DNA from: Diabrotica undecimpunctata
Taxonomy: Eukaryota; Arthropoda; Insecta; Coleoptera; Chrysomelidae
Reading direction: 5' to 3'
NCBI RefSeq assembly: GCF_040954645.1
Contig: NC_092806.1
Location: forward strand, 135,298,976 to 135,362,975
Length of the DNA: 64,000 nt
Positions 36,328 to 46,367 of this stretch are shown here, one piece after another (within the stretch, counting starts at the first letter, position 1; each line of letters starts with the position of its first letter). The notes below the pieces were generated by a model. It saw nothing but the letters and a program-made list of their open reading frames with translations. It was not told where the DNA came from and ran no database searches. Both the position numbers and the translations under genes were made by a program.

Positions 36328-36703
36328 CAGGCTGACACAATCTGCTCCAGTGGTAAGGATTGCAACAATCATAGACAAGATCACATGCCGACCTACACAT
36401 CGGTAACCTTCTCAGTTCGCTGCCCTTTCTCAAATCTGGCCATCTCCACGTTTGACAGAACAACACGTGTGGCTCTTCTCCTTGTGTCCGCGGCAACAGT
36501 ACGCAATGGCTCAAATCTTGACCTCTGGTTTCTATCGCTCGCAGGAGCATCTCGAGTTGGTTCTCCTGGAGTCTTTTCAAGAGGTTCACGACGCCAATTT
36601 CCGCTTCTTCCTCAACCGTACGCCTGGCTTCATTGCCTCTCCGTTTTCTGGCCTTCACCAGGCGTTTAGTGAGGTTTGTCTTCTTGCTGCGAAACATGAA
36701 CAT
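36328..36703 (-). CDS. Dad: Inhibitory SMAD (Smad6/7, Dad-type), first coding exon with MH1 domain
   Basis: Inhibitory SMADs block BMP/TGF-beta receptor signalling and are induced by it as negative feedback. The 125-codon exon opens with MFMFRSKKTN, comparable to the MFRTKR start of Smad7. The MH1 domain follows: LLKRLQENQLEMLLRAIETR (residues 41-60), a WRWPDLRKGSELRRLPMC block (87-103) and CCNPYHWSRLCQP (113-125), with the Cys/His residues of the MH1 zinc site. The ATG at 36703 is the first in frame after a TAA about 50 bases upstream; the one at 36697 (MFRSKK) is equally possible. The exon ends at CCTG|GTGAGTA (donor at 36321-36327), phase 1, matching the spacing before the PPxY linker in the family. 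MH2 exons were not found in the window. The composition is clearly more GC-rich than the flanks. Confidence 0.9.
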
Positions 36704-37004
36704 CAAAGAGGATTTCGATTCCACGCACGGTAAGCATTTGGGGGCCACTATTATTTATTATTGCTGCTATTACACACACTTTTACCGGCCTAGCACCACA
36801 CACTTGCACTCTCTCACTTGTTTTCAGCCGGTAACATACGAACTCGCGATCCCGATCGTAATTATTAGCTCCTCTCCGTCTGACGTTTTCTAGTCAACTG
36901 GCAGGCCAGCCGTATTCGTATTTGATGTTGGATGTTTGCCTTGCACGGCCGCGACGACGAGTTTGTATATTGTATATCGTGAAGCCACCGCTAGAGTGAG
37001 ACCG

Positions 37005-37012
37005 GTCTAGAC
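37005..37012. promoter_or_regulatory. Palindromic SMAD-binding element GTCTAGAC
   Basis: Exact 8-base match to the palindromic SMAD box, made of two GTCT half-sites. It lies 17 bases from the activating element at 37030, about 300 bases upstream of the I-SMAD start codon. An 8-base word arises by chance about once or twice per 64 kb; the location is what makes it notable. Confidence 0.6.
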
Positions 37013-37029
37013 TTCTGGTAGGGATAAGT

Positions 37030-37044
37030 GGCGCCATAGAGGCG
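37030..37044 (+). promoter_or_regulatory. BMP activating element (GGCGCCAN4GNCV match), overlapped by Brinker-type words
   Basis: The sequence GGCGCCATAGAGGCG fits GGCGCCAN4GNCV at every position. This is the Mad-Medea activating element known from the Drosophila Dad enhancer. The first half is also a TGGCGCCA palindrome (37029-37036). A second GGCGCC follows at 37041-37046, giving three TGGCGCC words counting both strands, which fit the Brinker repressor consensus TGGCGYY. Binding itself is inferred. Confidence 0.65.
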
Positions 37045-37090
37045 CCAGAGACGGACTTCACAAGGTTCCACGACGATATACAAGGTAATT

Positions 37091-37313
37091 CGCTAATTCC
37101 TGACTATTTTTAGTACCGTTTAATAATCACATTATCGAGTTTGAACTACTTCTCATATTTATATTAAACTTGTTTAAAATATTGAAAACCTTGATTTTTG
37201 AATTTACCAATAACTGAATAATAATTTCAATTTAGAGATTAAAGAAGATTAAAAGTAAAAAATCAATCACCAGATGTAATTTCATAGAAATAACAAAATT
37301 TGTTATAATATGT

Positions 37314-37316
<3 letters not shown>
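37091..37316. other. AT-rich stretch
   Basis: Nothing recognised between the promoter region and the (TA)n array. Confidence 0.5.

Positions 37317-37366
<50 letters not shown>
37317..37366. repeat. (TA)n microsatellite
   Basis: About 25 TA units, at the 3' side of a minus-strand Penelope-like remnant. Confidence 0.95.
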
Positions 37367-37369
<3 letters not shown>

Positions 37370-38065
37370 TGTTATTTCCTGATTTACTTAACTATTCCTT
37401 AAACGTTTCGGCTATTTGCCGGTTTCAATAAGCATTTTATTTTATAAACATTACATTACACAATTATATTTCATGTTAACACTTTTTAGAAGTTTAACAT
37501 GGATTGAAAAATTGGTTTATGACATTTAAATGACATCTGGCAGATATCTTAAAACACGAGTGGTACAGGGTCGTATCTTAAAACATCCGCCATGGTGCAT
37601 TTAAAAACAACTCAATTTATTAAATTATTATACATATTTGGAAAGATCTTTGATCTCAGTCTTACTATTGATAGATATTTAGATCTTTTTTTATGTGAAC
37701 CATCTCCAATATGCATATTTTGTTGTAATTTTGTGCTATTTCAAAAATCAAAAGGAATGGCTATTTTCTAGAGAATATTTGTCTAGGGCTGTTGTGTTTA
37801 ATCTGTTGGTTTCTACACTGTGTTTGTGTGCAACAATCCTTCTACGCAGGTTGTTCTTTTTCCAAAATCTGTACATTTTCAAAATTAAAAGAATGGCTAT
37901 TTTCTAGAGAATGTCTGTCTAGGGCTTGTGTTTAATCTGTTAGTTTTATCAATATGTTTATGTCCAAAAATCCTTCTATACAGGTATTGGTGTGTTTGCC
38001 CAATATACGTTGAATTACAGTCCTTACATATAATTTGATAAATAACATTTGATTGATCATCTTTA
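37367..38065 (-). pseudogene. Penelope-like GIY-YIG endonuclease remnant with internal duplication
   Basis: Near 38040-37970 this strand reads SNVIYQIICKDCNSTYIGQT, the IYQIxCxxCxxxYIGQT core of the GIY-YIG endonuclease of Penelope-like elements, followed by LYRRIFGHKHIDKTNRLN. The part ending in LNTSPRQTFSRK is repeated about 136 bases further along (37755 versus 37891 for the shared word GAATGGCTATTTTCTAGAGA in approximate register). The reverse transcriptase is absent. A CGTTTCGGCTATTTGCCGG word (about 37405) resembles the 3' sequence of such elements. Confidence 0.75.
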
Positions 38066-38480
38066 GTATCTCTCCTAATTCTCGCCATTCATCTCTGTTG
38101 TTTGTAAGACGTTTCCACATTGGTCCTGCAGTCTTTTGATCTTTTAATATCGTCGATTCAGCGCATTTGCGGTCTTCCTCGTGGTCTTTTGGCTTCATAT
38201 GGCCGCCAATTCCCGATTTCTTTATTCAATTGGCCATCCTTAAGACGTTCGTTATGTCCAGCCTATTTCCATGTCAGTTTAGCTGCCTGTTCGACATCAC
38301 CTTTTACTTTTGTTCTATTACGAATGTCTTCATTGGTTTTATGGTCTTTGACTGAGATACCCAGCATCTGTCTTTCCATAGCTCTCTGAGTTGTTCTGAT
38401 CTTCTCCATGTTTATTTTAGTGAATGTTCAGGTTTGAGCTCCATGTGTAAGTACAGGTAGGATACAGGAATTGATTTTTC
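38066..38480 (-). pseudogene. RTE-like C-terminal fragment
   Basis: Contains RAMERQMLGISVKDHKTNED (near 38330-38390), a degenerate WAGH block, a RPRGRPQMR-like piece and NRDEWRELGE (near 38065-38095), the last motif before the stop of RTE-like elements. It abuts the Penelope fragment within a few bases of its terminus. Frameshifts are present. Confidence 0.65.
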
Positions 38481-38599
38481 TCTCCTGTTGCCGACCAGAA
38501 TGTAGCTTCGACTATTTTTTAAATAATTTTAAACTGTTTGTCCTTGTTTAGTGTAGTTTTATGTACAATTTTATGTTTATGACATTCTGTGATTATTGG

Positions 38600-39155
38600 A
38601 TAGCCCAAAATTGACGAAATGCCCCTGAAGATGCTCAAGGAAGCGAAAGTACTTGGGCAAGATTTAATTAATAGAACTGTGCTCGATATCTGCCTTTCAT
38701 TTTATCAAAGTTCATTTATTCGAGCATTCAACTTTATATCATTCCAGCGACAGATATTGACACCGTTAGTAGACAAAAACTTAAAAATAATTGGCATTTA
38801 CACTACAGAGAATGTAAGACTGGCGTAAACTTTTATCATTGTAACGCTAGGATACCCTCAAGAAGATGGTTCTACACAGAATCTAATCGACATTTTATAA
38901 AGACCATTAATCGGCTGAGAGCAAATCATGCTCTTCGCCATCTTACATGCATGGAAACGGCTTATCAAATACTCCCAATTGTACTTGTGGCAAAATAGGC
39001 GATCTCAAATTAATAATATAAACGAACTTTATAAGGAATTAATAAATTCTAAGTGTCTTTTTCCAATAAACCTTAATCTTTTAATATTTTCAAATAATAT
39101 GGAAATTCTTCATTGCATTTACAAACATGTTAAAATATGTAAATACAAGTTGTAA
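38600..39155 (+). pseudogene. 3'-terminal part of an RNase H-type non-LTR element (I/Jockey-like)
   Basis: The recognisable part is RRWFYTESNRHFIKTINRLR (near 38865-38920), running into RANHAL and, in another frame, GLIKYSQLYL-like sequence. This matches the RANHCxxxxHLxxxGLxxSPxCxCG block found at the C-terminus of RNase H-bearing elements. The final frame (38928-39155) keeps an open end that reads ELYKELINSKCLFP. At least one frameshift and several stops are present. Confidence 0.6.
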
Positions 39156-39184
39156 ATAGTATATAGGCATAATCTGTTAATATG

Positions 39185-39395
39185 GTTTGAAAAAAAAAAC
39201 AAAAAAAAGAAAGTATAAGTACCACAAAATAATAAAAAAAAATAAACATAAAAGAATTAAGAAAATAGAAATAGAACAAGAAATAAAAAAATGAATACAA
39301 GAAAAACAAAAAAGAAAGCAAAAAACAAAAAAAAAGAAAACAAAACAAAAAAAAAAACAAGAAGAAATAAAAGAATAAAAAACAAAATAAAAATA
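39185..39395. repeat. A-rich low-complexity tract
   Basis: Around 80% or more A in AAAAAC/AAAGAA-type words. It may be the degenerate poly-A tail of the retroelement on its left. Confidence 0.85.
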
Positions 39396-40247
39396 TATCA
39401 AAACAAAATTTATGTATCCATAAAAATATTAGGTATATGTAGTACTAACATTGATAACTGATAACAAGAAAATTTTGACTATGAATCTGCAATCAATAAT
39501 AATTTCAATTCAGTCGATTTTAACAATAAACACAAACAAGTCTGGGTAATTGGCTCTGCCAAAGCCATTTTTCAGAAAAAAAACCTTATATCAAAATATT
39601 ATTTTGATGATAATATAAAATCTTAAAATATTATTATGGTAAAAATGACCGTATTTTGATCCCTCCTCTTTATTTTATTATGTGAACAGAATATGAATAT
39701 AATTAAACAAAAATTTGTTAAAAGGTAGTTATAGAATCTGGTAAATAATAGGTTTTGCAATAAAGTATACTTTAATAAGTAATTGCTCTGATGATGAGTA
39801 CAAGGTACATTCTCAGGCTTCTTATTTCTTCCAATATATCCGGTAAAAATTAAGAACTTTGATTTGCTAATTAGTGTATATCTATACTTTGAGACTTTGA
39901 AACCTACAAGTTGTTGAATTATTTTATGTAAGCAGTAAGTGAGTAATTTCAAATAAAAATAGTAAATATACTGATGGTTATGATGAACACTTTGTATGTG
40001 GTTATTTATTTGGATCAAAAGTATTTCTTTGTAACTCTTATCTAAAAAATGTGTATCTGGTTATGGTAAGTTTTTACGTCGCCATCTTTTCTTTAACTGA
40101 AGTTTTCTTTTTTTCTTTTCTTTTCTTTTCTTCTTTTTTTCGCAAAAACAAATAAGATGAGAAAGTTTATTTCTGTGTATTTAACTTTAGTTTATTTTTT
40201 ATTTTTAGTCATATTCGATTGTTTTTGATTTACCCAAAAATTTTAAA
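39396..40247. other. AT-rich stretch; pyrimidine tract at 40105-40140
   Basis: No coding motif. A TTTTCTTTTC-type tract lies just before the Tc1 transposase and may be near that element's left end. Confidence 0.4.
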
Positions 40248-41130
40248 ATGGCAAATGTTCGCAGTCGTCGGCAATTTCGTCATTTAAGCGACCTCGAAAA
40301 ATGACGTATTGTAGGCATCAAAGAGGCCGGTTTTGGTTTACGGTAAATTTCACGAAGAGTTAAAGCTAATCCATCTACGATTTTGGAGGAGTTGGTCCAA
40401 TAATGAGACTTATCGGCATCGTGAAGGGTCCGGACGTCCTAGAATATTGCAATGCCGTGATTTGCGCCATCTTAGACTTCTTGCTGTCAAAAATACCAGA
40501 CAATGTTGTAGACTAAGAGAAATAATTTAGTTGCAGCTACAGAAAGGGTAGTCTCAAGAAACAGTTAATAAAAGATTACTTGGAATGGGACTGAGAGCTT
40601 ACCGTCCGCTTTTGGTGCTACGTTTGACACCAATCGAATTTTGTCTGCTTCAGTGATGAATCTTAGTTTTGTTTGGGTGGCTCGAATGGCCGCATAAGAG
40701 TAAGACGTGTTTGAGGGGAGAGATGAAATATAGACTTGGCTGAAGGTCATACAGCAAGACAACCAAACATTATGGTTTGGAGTACTATATACCTGGGAAG
40801 TAGATCACCTCTAGTTCTTATTAACGGCACTATGACAGCTCGGCGATATATTGGTGAAGTACTTCAATCGGTTTTACATCCATACCTACAAACCATTCCA
40901 AATACGATCTTTCAACAGGATAATGCAAGGCATCATATTGCACGTGAAACCATGGAGTTTATACAAGAATCTGGTATAGAGACTTTGGATCGACCATCAA
41001 GATCAGCTGATTTGTCACACATTGAACATATGTGGGATATGGTAGGTCAAAACCTAACAGATTGCCACATCCTTCAGCAAACTTAGAAGATGTGACATGC
41101 CATAAGAAGAATCCGGATGAGTGTTCCGCA
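40248..41130 (+). pseudogene. Tc1-like transposase (DD34E), inactivated
   Basis: The start MANVRSRRQFRHLSDLEK is the N-terminal helix-turn-helix of Tc1-like transposases. Further on come GSGRPRILQCRD and VNKRLLGMGLRAYRP. The catalytic domain follows with GRQPNIMVW-like (RQPNIMVWSTI), YLGSRSPLVLINGTM, FQQDNARHHIARET (second Asp, near 40925) and SHIEHMWD. The last Glu comes 34 residues after that Asp. The first Asp region (SDES, near 40655) survives only in a shifted frame after a deletion. Several stops precede it. The element is further split by the retrotransposon at 41454. Confidence 0.85.
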
Positions 41131-41453
41131 AAATGAGTTTAGCAAATCTCAAAATGTTCGTATTCGATTGTACTATAGATTTTATTAACATGATACTAAA
41201 TTTTTTGATTTCAGATAACCGAAAAATCGTTATAAATTGTTTTTTTATACCCAAGTTGTGTACTTTAAACTTATAATAACTTTGTCAAAGGTTGATAAAA
41301 TTTTATGTTTCAAAATTATATAGCGTATAATCGTAGCTTTAACGAGAGATGCTTTAAATTTTTTTACATTGAGCAGAAGTAAAGTTATAAGCAAATGTTT
41401 GATATAGTCGATAATTTGTTATTTTTTAAATAATAAATTTGCAATATCTCAGC

Positions 41454-44043
41454 AAAATCGTCATGGCAGTTAGTGACAAGCATCACCGGATGGTTCTCGG
41501 ATGCCAAGATTCGGCAGAGGGAGAAATAACAATGATGACAGGGCTCCTCAGGTCGTTAACCAACGAAATCCCTGCGTACTAAAAATACAAAAGTCAACTT
41601 TTAAAATAGCGACATGGAATATTAGAAGCATGTATGATCCTGGTAAACTAAGGAACATAGAACAAGAAATGATGCGACTTAAGATCGACATATTGGGAAT
41701 AAGTGACACAAGATGGCTCGACTCCGGCGAACTAAATACAACCAATGGTCGACTTTTCTACTCTAGTAGTACCGACAGCCAACATCGGTATGGAGTAGCA
41801 ATTAATGTCAGTAAAAAAGTTGCAAAATCCATAGAAACCAAATTGATTATATTTTAATAAACCACATATACCTAAACGCAATACAATCGATGAAAGCGTA
41901 CCCAGGTGCAGACGTGGCGTCGGACCACAATCCTGAATGAGGATGAGAAAGCAAGTAGCAAAATTCCAACTTCACTTAAAAAAGATACAAAAAAGCTACA
42001 AAAGGGATAAACTAAACATACAAAAATTATAATCAGAAGACGTCAAAGAAAAACTGAAACAAGAAATTAATGCAAACCTAGAATCCACACCGGAATCAAT
42101 TGATGGTGATGTAGAACAACAGTTGCAATTTTAAAAAATGCAATTATCAAACCAAGTCGCAGAGAACTCACAATAACCAGATGCAAGAAAGGAGATTGGA
42201 TGACAGAAGAAATCTTCGAAATGATGGAGGACAGAAGAAGGCAAAAAAATATCAACATAACTCAGTATCAACAGCTGCATAATCAAATAAGAAGGAAAAT
42301 AAGAGAAGCTAAAGAGACTTATTTCGCTGGAAAATGCTAAGAAATAGAAGACTTACAAAACAAATATGATAACTTCAATCTCCATAAGAAAGTTAAAGAA
42401 TTAGCTGGGGTAGCCAAACTAAAAACCTCAAGCATCCTAATGGACAAACAAGGAAACATTTTAGTGGAGACAGAACAAAAATTAGGCAGATGGAAAGAAT
42501 ATATTGAAGAAATTATTCCATGACCAGAGACAGGAAAATACATATGAAGATAATCAGAGTAAAGACGAGGGACCCGAAATAACAAAGTCAGAAGTTATGC
42601 ATGCAGTAAAGTCCATGAGAAATAATAAAACTGCTGGTCCAGATGAAATACCAAGTAAATTGATAAAACTGGTCAATGAAAAAAACATAGATCTTGTAGT
42701 ACAACTACTGAACACAATCTATTCCACAGGAATCATTAAACGTGAAATGCTGACATCAACATTTATTTGTCTACCAAAAAAAGTATATGCCAAAGAATGT
42801 AGTGATTATCGAACGATCAGTCTAATATCACATACCTTAAAAAACCTGCTAAAAATCATCCGTAATAGATAGAATACACGGTAAGCTGGAGATAGATATT
42901 AGTGATTCCCAGTTTGGATTTCGGAATGGAGTGGGCTAGGGAGTTTGGATGTTAATCGAGATCTTTATGTATACTTTATAGACTACAACGAGGCATTCGA
43001 CTTATAGAAGTACTCAAAAACAAGAATCTGGATGTGAGGGATGTAACATTGATATCAAATTTATACTACAGCCAACGATCAAGCGTGAAAATTGGAAGAG
43101 AAGTGTTAGAAGAAGTGGAGATAAGGAAAGGGGTCAGGTAAGGTTGCATACTGTCGCCGTTATTGTATAATGCTTATTCTGAAGAAATTATACAAGAAGC
43201 TTTGGTAAACGAGACAGTCGGCATACAAGTGAACGGAAGTTTAATTAACAACATTAGGTATGCTGACGATACAGTCATAATAGCCGACAACTTGGAAGAT
43301 TTAGAAAGAATAATGAACAAAATATTAAGATATAGTGGAGAATACGGACTCTCTCTTAACATCAAAAAAACCATATTCATGAAAATTAGCAAGAACAACA
43401 ATAAAAACAAAATATTAACGGTAGGCGGCCAGCAGATTGAGAGAGTAAAAAGATATACTTACTTGGGAACGATAATCACAGAAAATAACGGTTATACTGC
43501 AGAAATAAGAGTCAGAATTGAAAAAGCACGTGCCAACGTCGTGAAAATGAAAAAGATTTTATGCAGCAAAGATCTGACATTGGCCCTCAGAATAAGGCTA
43601 ATTAAATGCTATGTACATAGTGTACTCTACTATGGAGCTGAATCATGGACATTAAACCGGAATACAATAAATCGACTTAACGCGTTTGAAATGGGGACAT
43701 TTAGAAGATTGTTAAGGATTCCATGGGTAGATAGAGTCACGAATACAGAAGTGTTAAGGAGAGTAGGCAGAGAGAGGGAAATGGAAAATACAATAAAAGA
43801 AAGGAAATTGAAATATCTCGCACATGTGATGAAAGGCGAAAGATACAACATCTTGAGACTCATAATTCAAGAAAAAGTAGGGGGTAGGTGAAACGTAGAA
43901 AGAAGACGAGTGTCCTGGTTGAAGAACCTGAGAGAGTGGTTTGGTTGCAGCTCAAGGCAATTGTTCAGAGCAGCTGCCTCGAAGGTCAGAATAGCTATGG
44001 CTATGGCTTATACTTAAGATGGCACTTAAAGAAGAAGAAGAAG
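41454..44043 (+). mobile_element. 2.6-kb GAAGAA-tailed non-LTR retrotransposon with 11-bp target duplication
   Basis: AATATCTCAGC lies directly on both sides (41443-41453 and 44044-44054). The element opens with an endonuclease start (41501-41857: FKIATWNIRSMYDPGKLRNI, then RLKIDILGISDTRW), skips to the endonuclease end (DVASDH near 41915), and continues with RT entry (SMRNNKTAGPDEIPSKLIKL, near 42610-42675). The RT palm with NNIRYADDTVIIADNLEDLE is near 43240-43300, the thumb is KRYTYLGTIITENNGYTA, and the final LKNLREWFGCSS...FRAAASKVRIAM block is near 43915-43995. It ends in AAAGAAGAAGAAGAAG. Deletions in endonuclease and palm, stops and frameshifts make it defective. It is the reference copy for this family in the window. 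Confidence 0.85.
43163..43891 (+). CDS. Longest open RT segment of the GAAGAA-tailed element
   Basis: This 242-codon open frame covers the RT palm from the YNAYSEEIIQEAL helix through the catalytic YADD (residues 34-37) and the thumb motif YTYLGTII. It reaches LRRLLRIPWVDRVTN and LKYLAHVMKGERYN. It is uninterrupted but is only part of the protein: the upstream palm (GCILSPLLYNAY-like) is cut by a stop at about 43140, and the last block after 43891 is in another frame. Listed as a coding relic, not an active gene. Confidence 0.6.
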   Translation: MYNAYSEEIIQEALVNETVGIQVNGSLINNIRYADDTVIIADNLEDLERIMNKILRYSGEYGLSLNIKKTIFMKISKNNNKNKILTVGGQQIERVKRYTYLGTIITENNGYTAEIRVRIEKARANVVKMKKILCSKDLTLALRIRLIKCYVHSVLYYGAESWTLNRNTINRLNAFEMGTFRRLLRIPWVDRVTNTEVLRRVGREREMENTIKERKLKYLAHVMKGERYNILRLIIQEKVGGR

Positions 44044-44054
44044 AATATCTCAGC

Positions 44055-44576
44055 TTCTGATAAACCGATTTTAATTTTTCAAAGTGTGTTTGGTTTGTTT
44101 TTTTAAAAGAAACAAAACATGCTTTGAAAAAAGGCTACATCTTTATTAGTCTATTAGTTACAAATATTTAAACAATTAAATTGTTAATAACAAATTTTTG
44201 CCCAACAATTAGGATAATCATGTTGAATATAAGGTTTCAGAGGGTTAAAATACATAAAAGGACATACATGGACCTCAATTGGCCACGAAACTTAGGTGTA
44301 GAAACGGAAGAATACGTTTTATTTAACGACATTAACAGTGGATATCATCTCTCTATAAACAGTTATCATCATTCAGTAAAACTTATGACGCAGAGAAAAA
44401 AGACTTCCTCCTATCCGATGATGATAATGATTAGTATTTCAATAATCCTGAGCTAGTTCAGGTTGTGCAAAATCAGCAATTTTTAAAAAATGTGTTGTTT
44501 TTTATACGTTTTGGTACGTTAATAAAACAAATTCTTCTTCAAAAGTATTTTAAATTATACTCTGTATATTCACAGT
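44055..44576. other. Right part of the Tc1 insertion site, otherwise unassigned
   Basis: Begins with the second copy of the target duplication, so the first bases are probably continuous with the Tc1 remnant. A frame at 44181-44456 (+) has an acidic LSDDDND stretch in one reading, but no family could be named. Confidence 0.35.
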
Positions 44577-46262
44577 TATGTAATGTAATGTAATGTTTAT
44601 TTACGGACTTGCCATTTTTTTACAAATCAATTGAAATTTAGCTTAAACTATTAAAACACAATGTGATTACATAAAAAGATATTTTCGATCTTATTCTTAA
44701 TAGTACTTGGTGATAAATGAAAAAAATCATTACTATTAAATTTATTTGCATTTCTACACATTCTCTGTAAGGGTTTATTTACAGTATAAGTTCGATTATG
44801 AAATTCTAAATAAAATAAGTTTTGGAATCTGGTGTCTCTACAGGGAGTACGGAAGTAAACTTTTCCAAAAGAGCACTAGCATCAATGCCTCCTTGTATTA
44901 ATTTATATAAAAATGATATATCTAGCAATATTCGCTTTTCTTCGAGACTATTCAATTTAAGTAAAGATTGCAAAACAATGTATTCAATTTCATTTACAGG
45001 CATTCTCAATTTAAAAGCAATAAATCTTAAGAACTTTTTATGTACTCTTTCTAATAGATCTTTGTAGCAGTAAGATAATAGCAACAGAGATGGAATGCCT
45101 GCGAAGATGCTGCAGAGTAACAAGAATGGATAGGAGAAGTAATGACGAAATAAAGCAAAGAACATCAATAGAAACAGACATACTAACATATATAGAACAA
45201 AAAAGACTAAAGTGGTATGGACATGTAAGAAGAGCTAGCGACAGCAGATGGATAAAAAGAATAACCGAATGGAGCCCCATAGGAAGGAGGAAAAGAGGAC
45301 GACCCCGAAAATCCTGGAGGAACGAAGTAGACGACGCCATGAGTAAGAGAGGACTAAACGATGGAGAATGGAACAACAGAGAGAGATGGAAACGGTTGAG
45401 CGAGGGAAGGCAGTGAATACTGTAGAATCCCTAAATATATATAGCAATGAGGAGACCAAATATTGCTACCATATTCCAAAACCGATCTAATAAGGGAACA
45501 TTAGATATTTTTGAGACAATAAATATTATCAAATTCAGAGAGGCTACGTTTCATGAAACCTAAAAGTTTCAAGGATCTATTAGAAACGCAAGAAAAGTTG
45601 GTTCCTGAAGCTTACTGTAGGGTCAAAAATTACCGTGATTACCTATAAAATATTCGGTTTAATATGGTATTTAAATGAAATCGGATGTTTTTTTCTAAAA
45701 AATCACATTACCTTACATTTATTTATGTTCAAATGAAAAGCATTTACGTTACAATAATCCAATAAACTACTTAAATCATTCTGTAATAAACTACAGTCAC
45801 TGGAATTTTTTATGACTCTATAAATTTTTAGAACATCAGCATAGAGAAGAATATTACTATGATAAAAACAATTTTTTATATCATTAAAAAACAATTAAAA
45901 AGCAGAGGGAATAAATGTCCACCCAGTGGAACACCAGACGCTACATTGATAGTAGATGACAAAAATTGGTTAATTTTTACAACTTGAGTTCTATCTGTGA
46001 GACACCTCTCCATCCAGCCCAATAATCTTTCATTAGGACAGTATGATTAACTCTATCGAATGCCTTCGAAAAGTCGGTGTAAATGACATCAACCTGGTTA
46101 TACCCTTCAAGAGCATCCAACAAAATTCTTGTAAAACTAACAGATTGGTCCTGGAATAAAACCATGTTGGTCGGACATTAAAGTAGGATTCAATAATGTA
46201 CCAAGTTTTGCAGCTACAATGCCTTCAAAAGATTTAGCGAAAACTGAAATTTTAGATATAGA
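44577..46262 (-). mobile_element. Jockey-clade non-LTR remnant with (ATTAC)n tail
   Basis: Read leftwards from 46262: KSFEGIVAAKLG and HGFIPG-type fingers, VDVIYTDFSKAFDRVNHTVL (near 46060-46110, first catalytic Asp region), SGVPLGGHLFPLLFN (near 45910-45945), LYADVLKIYRVIKNS (near 45800-45860) and HLNINKCKVM. After a nested insertion comes a C-terminal ERVHKKFLRFIAFKLRMPVN (near 44985-45045). The catalytic box reads YADV instead of YADD. The 3' end has AATAAAC followed by about four ATTAC units (44577-44597), a typical short-repeat tail. The 5' edge runs into a (TA)n array. Confidence 0.8.
45069..45430 (+). mobile_element. Nested C-terminal fragment of another non-LTR element
   Basis: An open frame (45090-45416) runs MECLRRCCRVTRMDRRSNDE, IEQKRLKWYGHVRRASDSRW, GRRKRGRPRKSWRNEVDDAM, then a terminal NRERWKRLSEGRQ and stop. 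It lies in opposite orientation inside the C-terminal region of the Jockey copy. A short TAGCA(A)-type word occurs at both junctions, but it is too brief to be called a target duplication with confidence. Confidence 0.7.
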
Positions 46263-46273
46263 TATATGATATT

Positions 46274-46275
<2 letters not shown>

Positions 46276-46365
<90 letters not shown>
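46276..46365. repeat. (TA)n microsatellite
   Basis: About 45 TA units, adjoining the broken 5' edge of the Jockey remnant. Confidence 0.95.

Positions 46366-46367
<2 letters not shown>

Larger units (their letters stand above)
36704..37090 (-). promoter_or_regulatory. Putative 5'UTR and promoter of the inhibitory SMAD gene
   Basis: GC-richer than the surrounding DNA and free of transposon sequence. An in-frame TAA lies upstream of the start codon. The transcription start is not evident: no clear TATA box is near the expected place. It holds a palindromic SMAD site and a BMP activating element, listed separately. That it is the promoter is inferred from position and composition; an additional upstream exon cannot be excluded. 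Confidence 0.55.

Noticed and set aside
36313..36733. Plus-strand open frames over the I-SMAD exon
   Set aside because: They are shadows of the minus-strand MH1 exon, which has clear family motifs.
36704..36748. Upstream extension of the I-SMAD frame starting at a GTG (VAPKCLPC...)
   Set aside because: It lacks an ATG and is preceded by an in-frame TAA; the ATG at 36703 or 36697 fits the family start.
39130..39401. Phe-rich minus-strand frames
   Set aside because: Translation of an A-rich low-complexity tract.
45069..45440. Target duplication (ATAGCAA) around the nested fragment in the Jockey copy
   Set aside because: Only six to seven bases with imperfect context; too short to claim.
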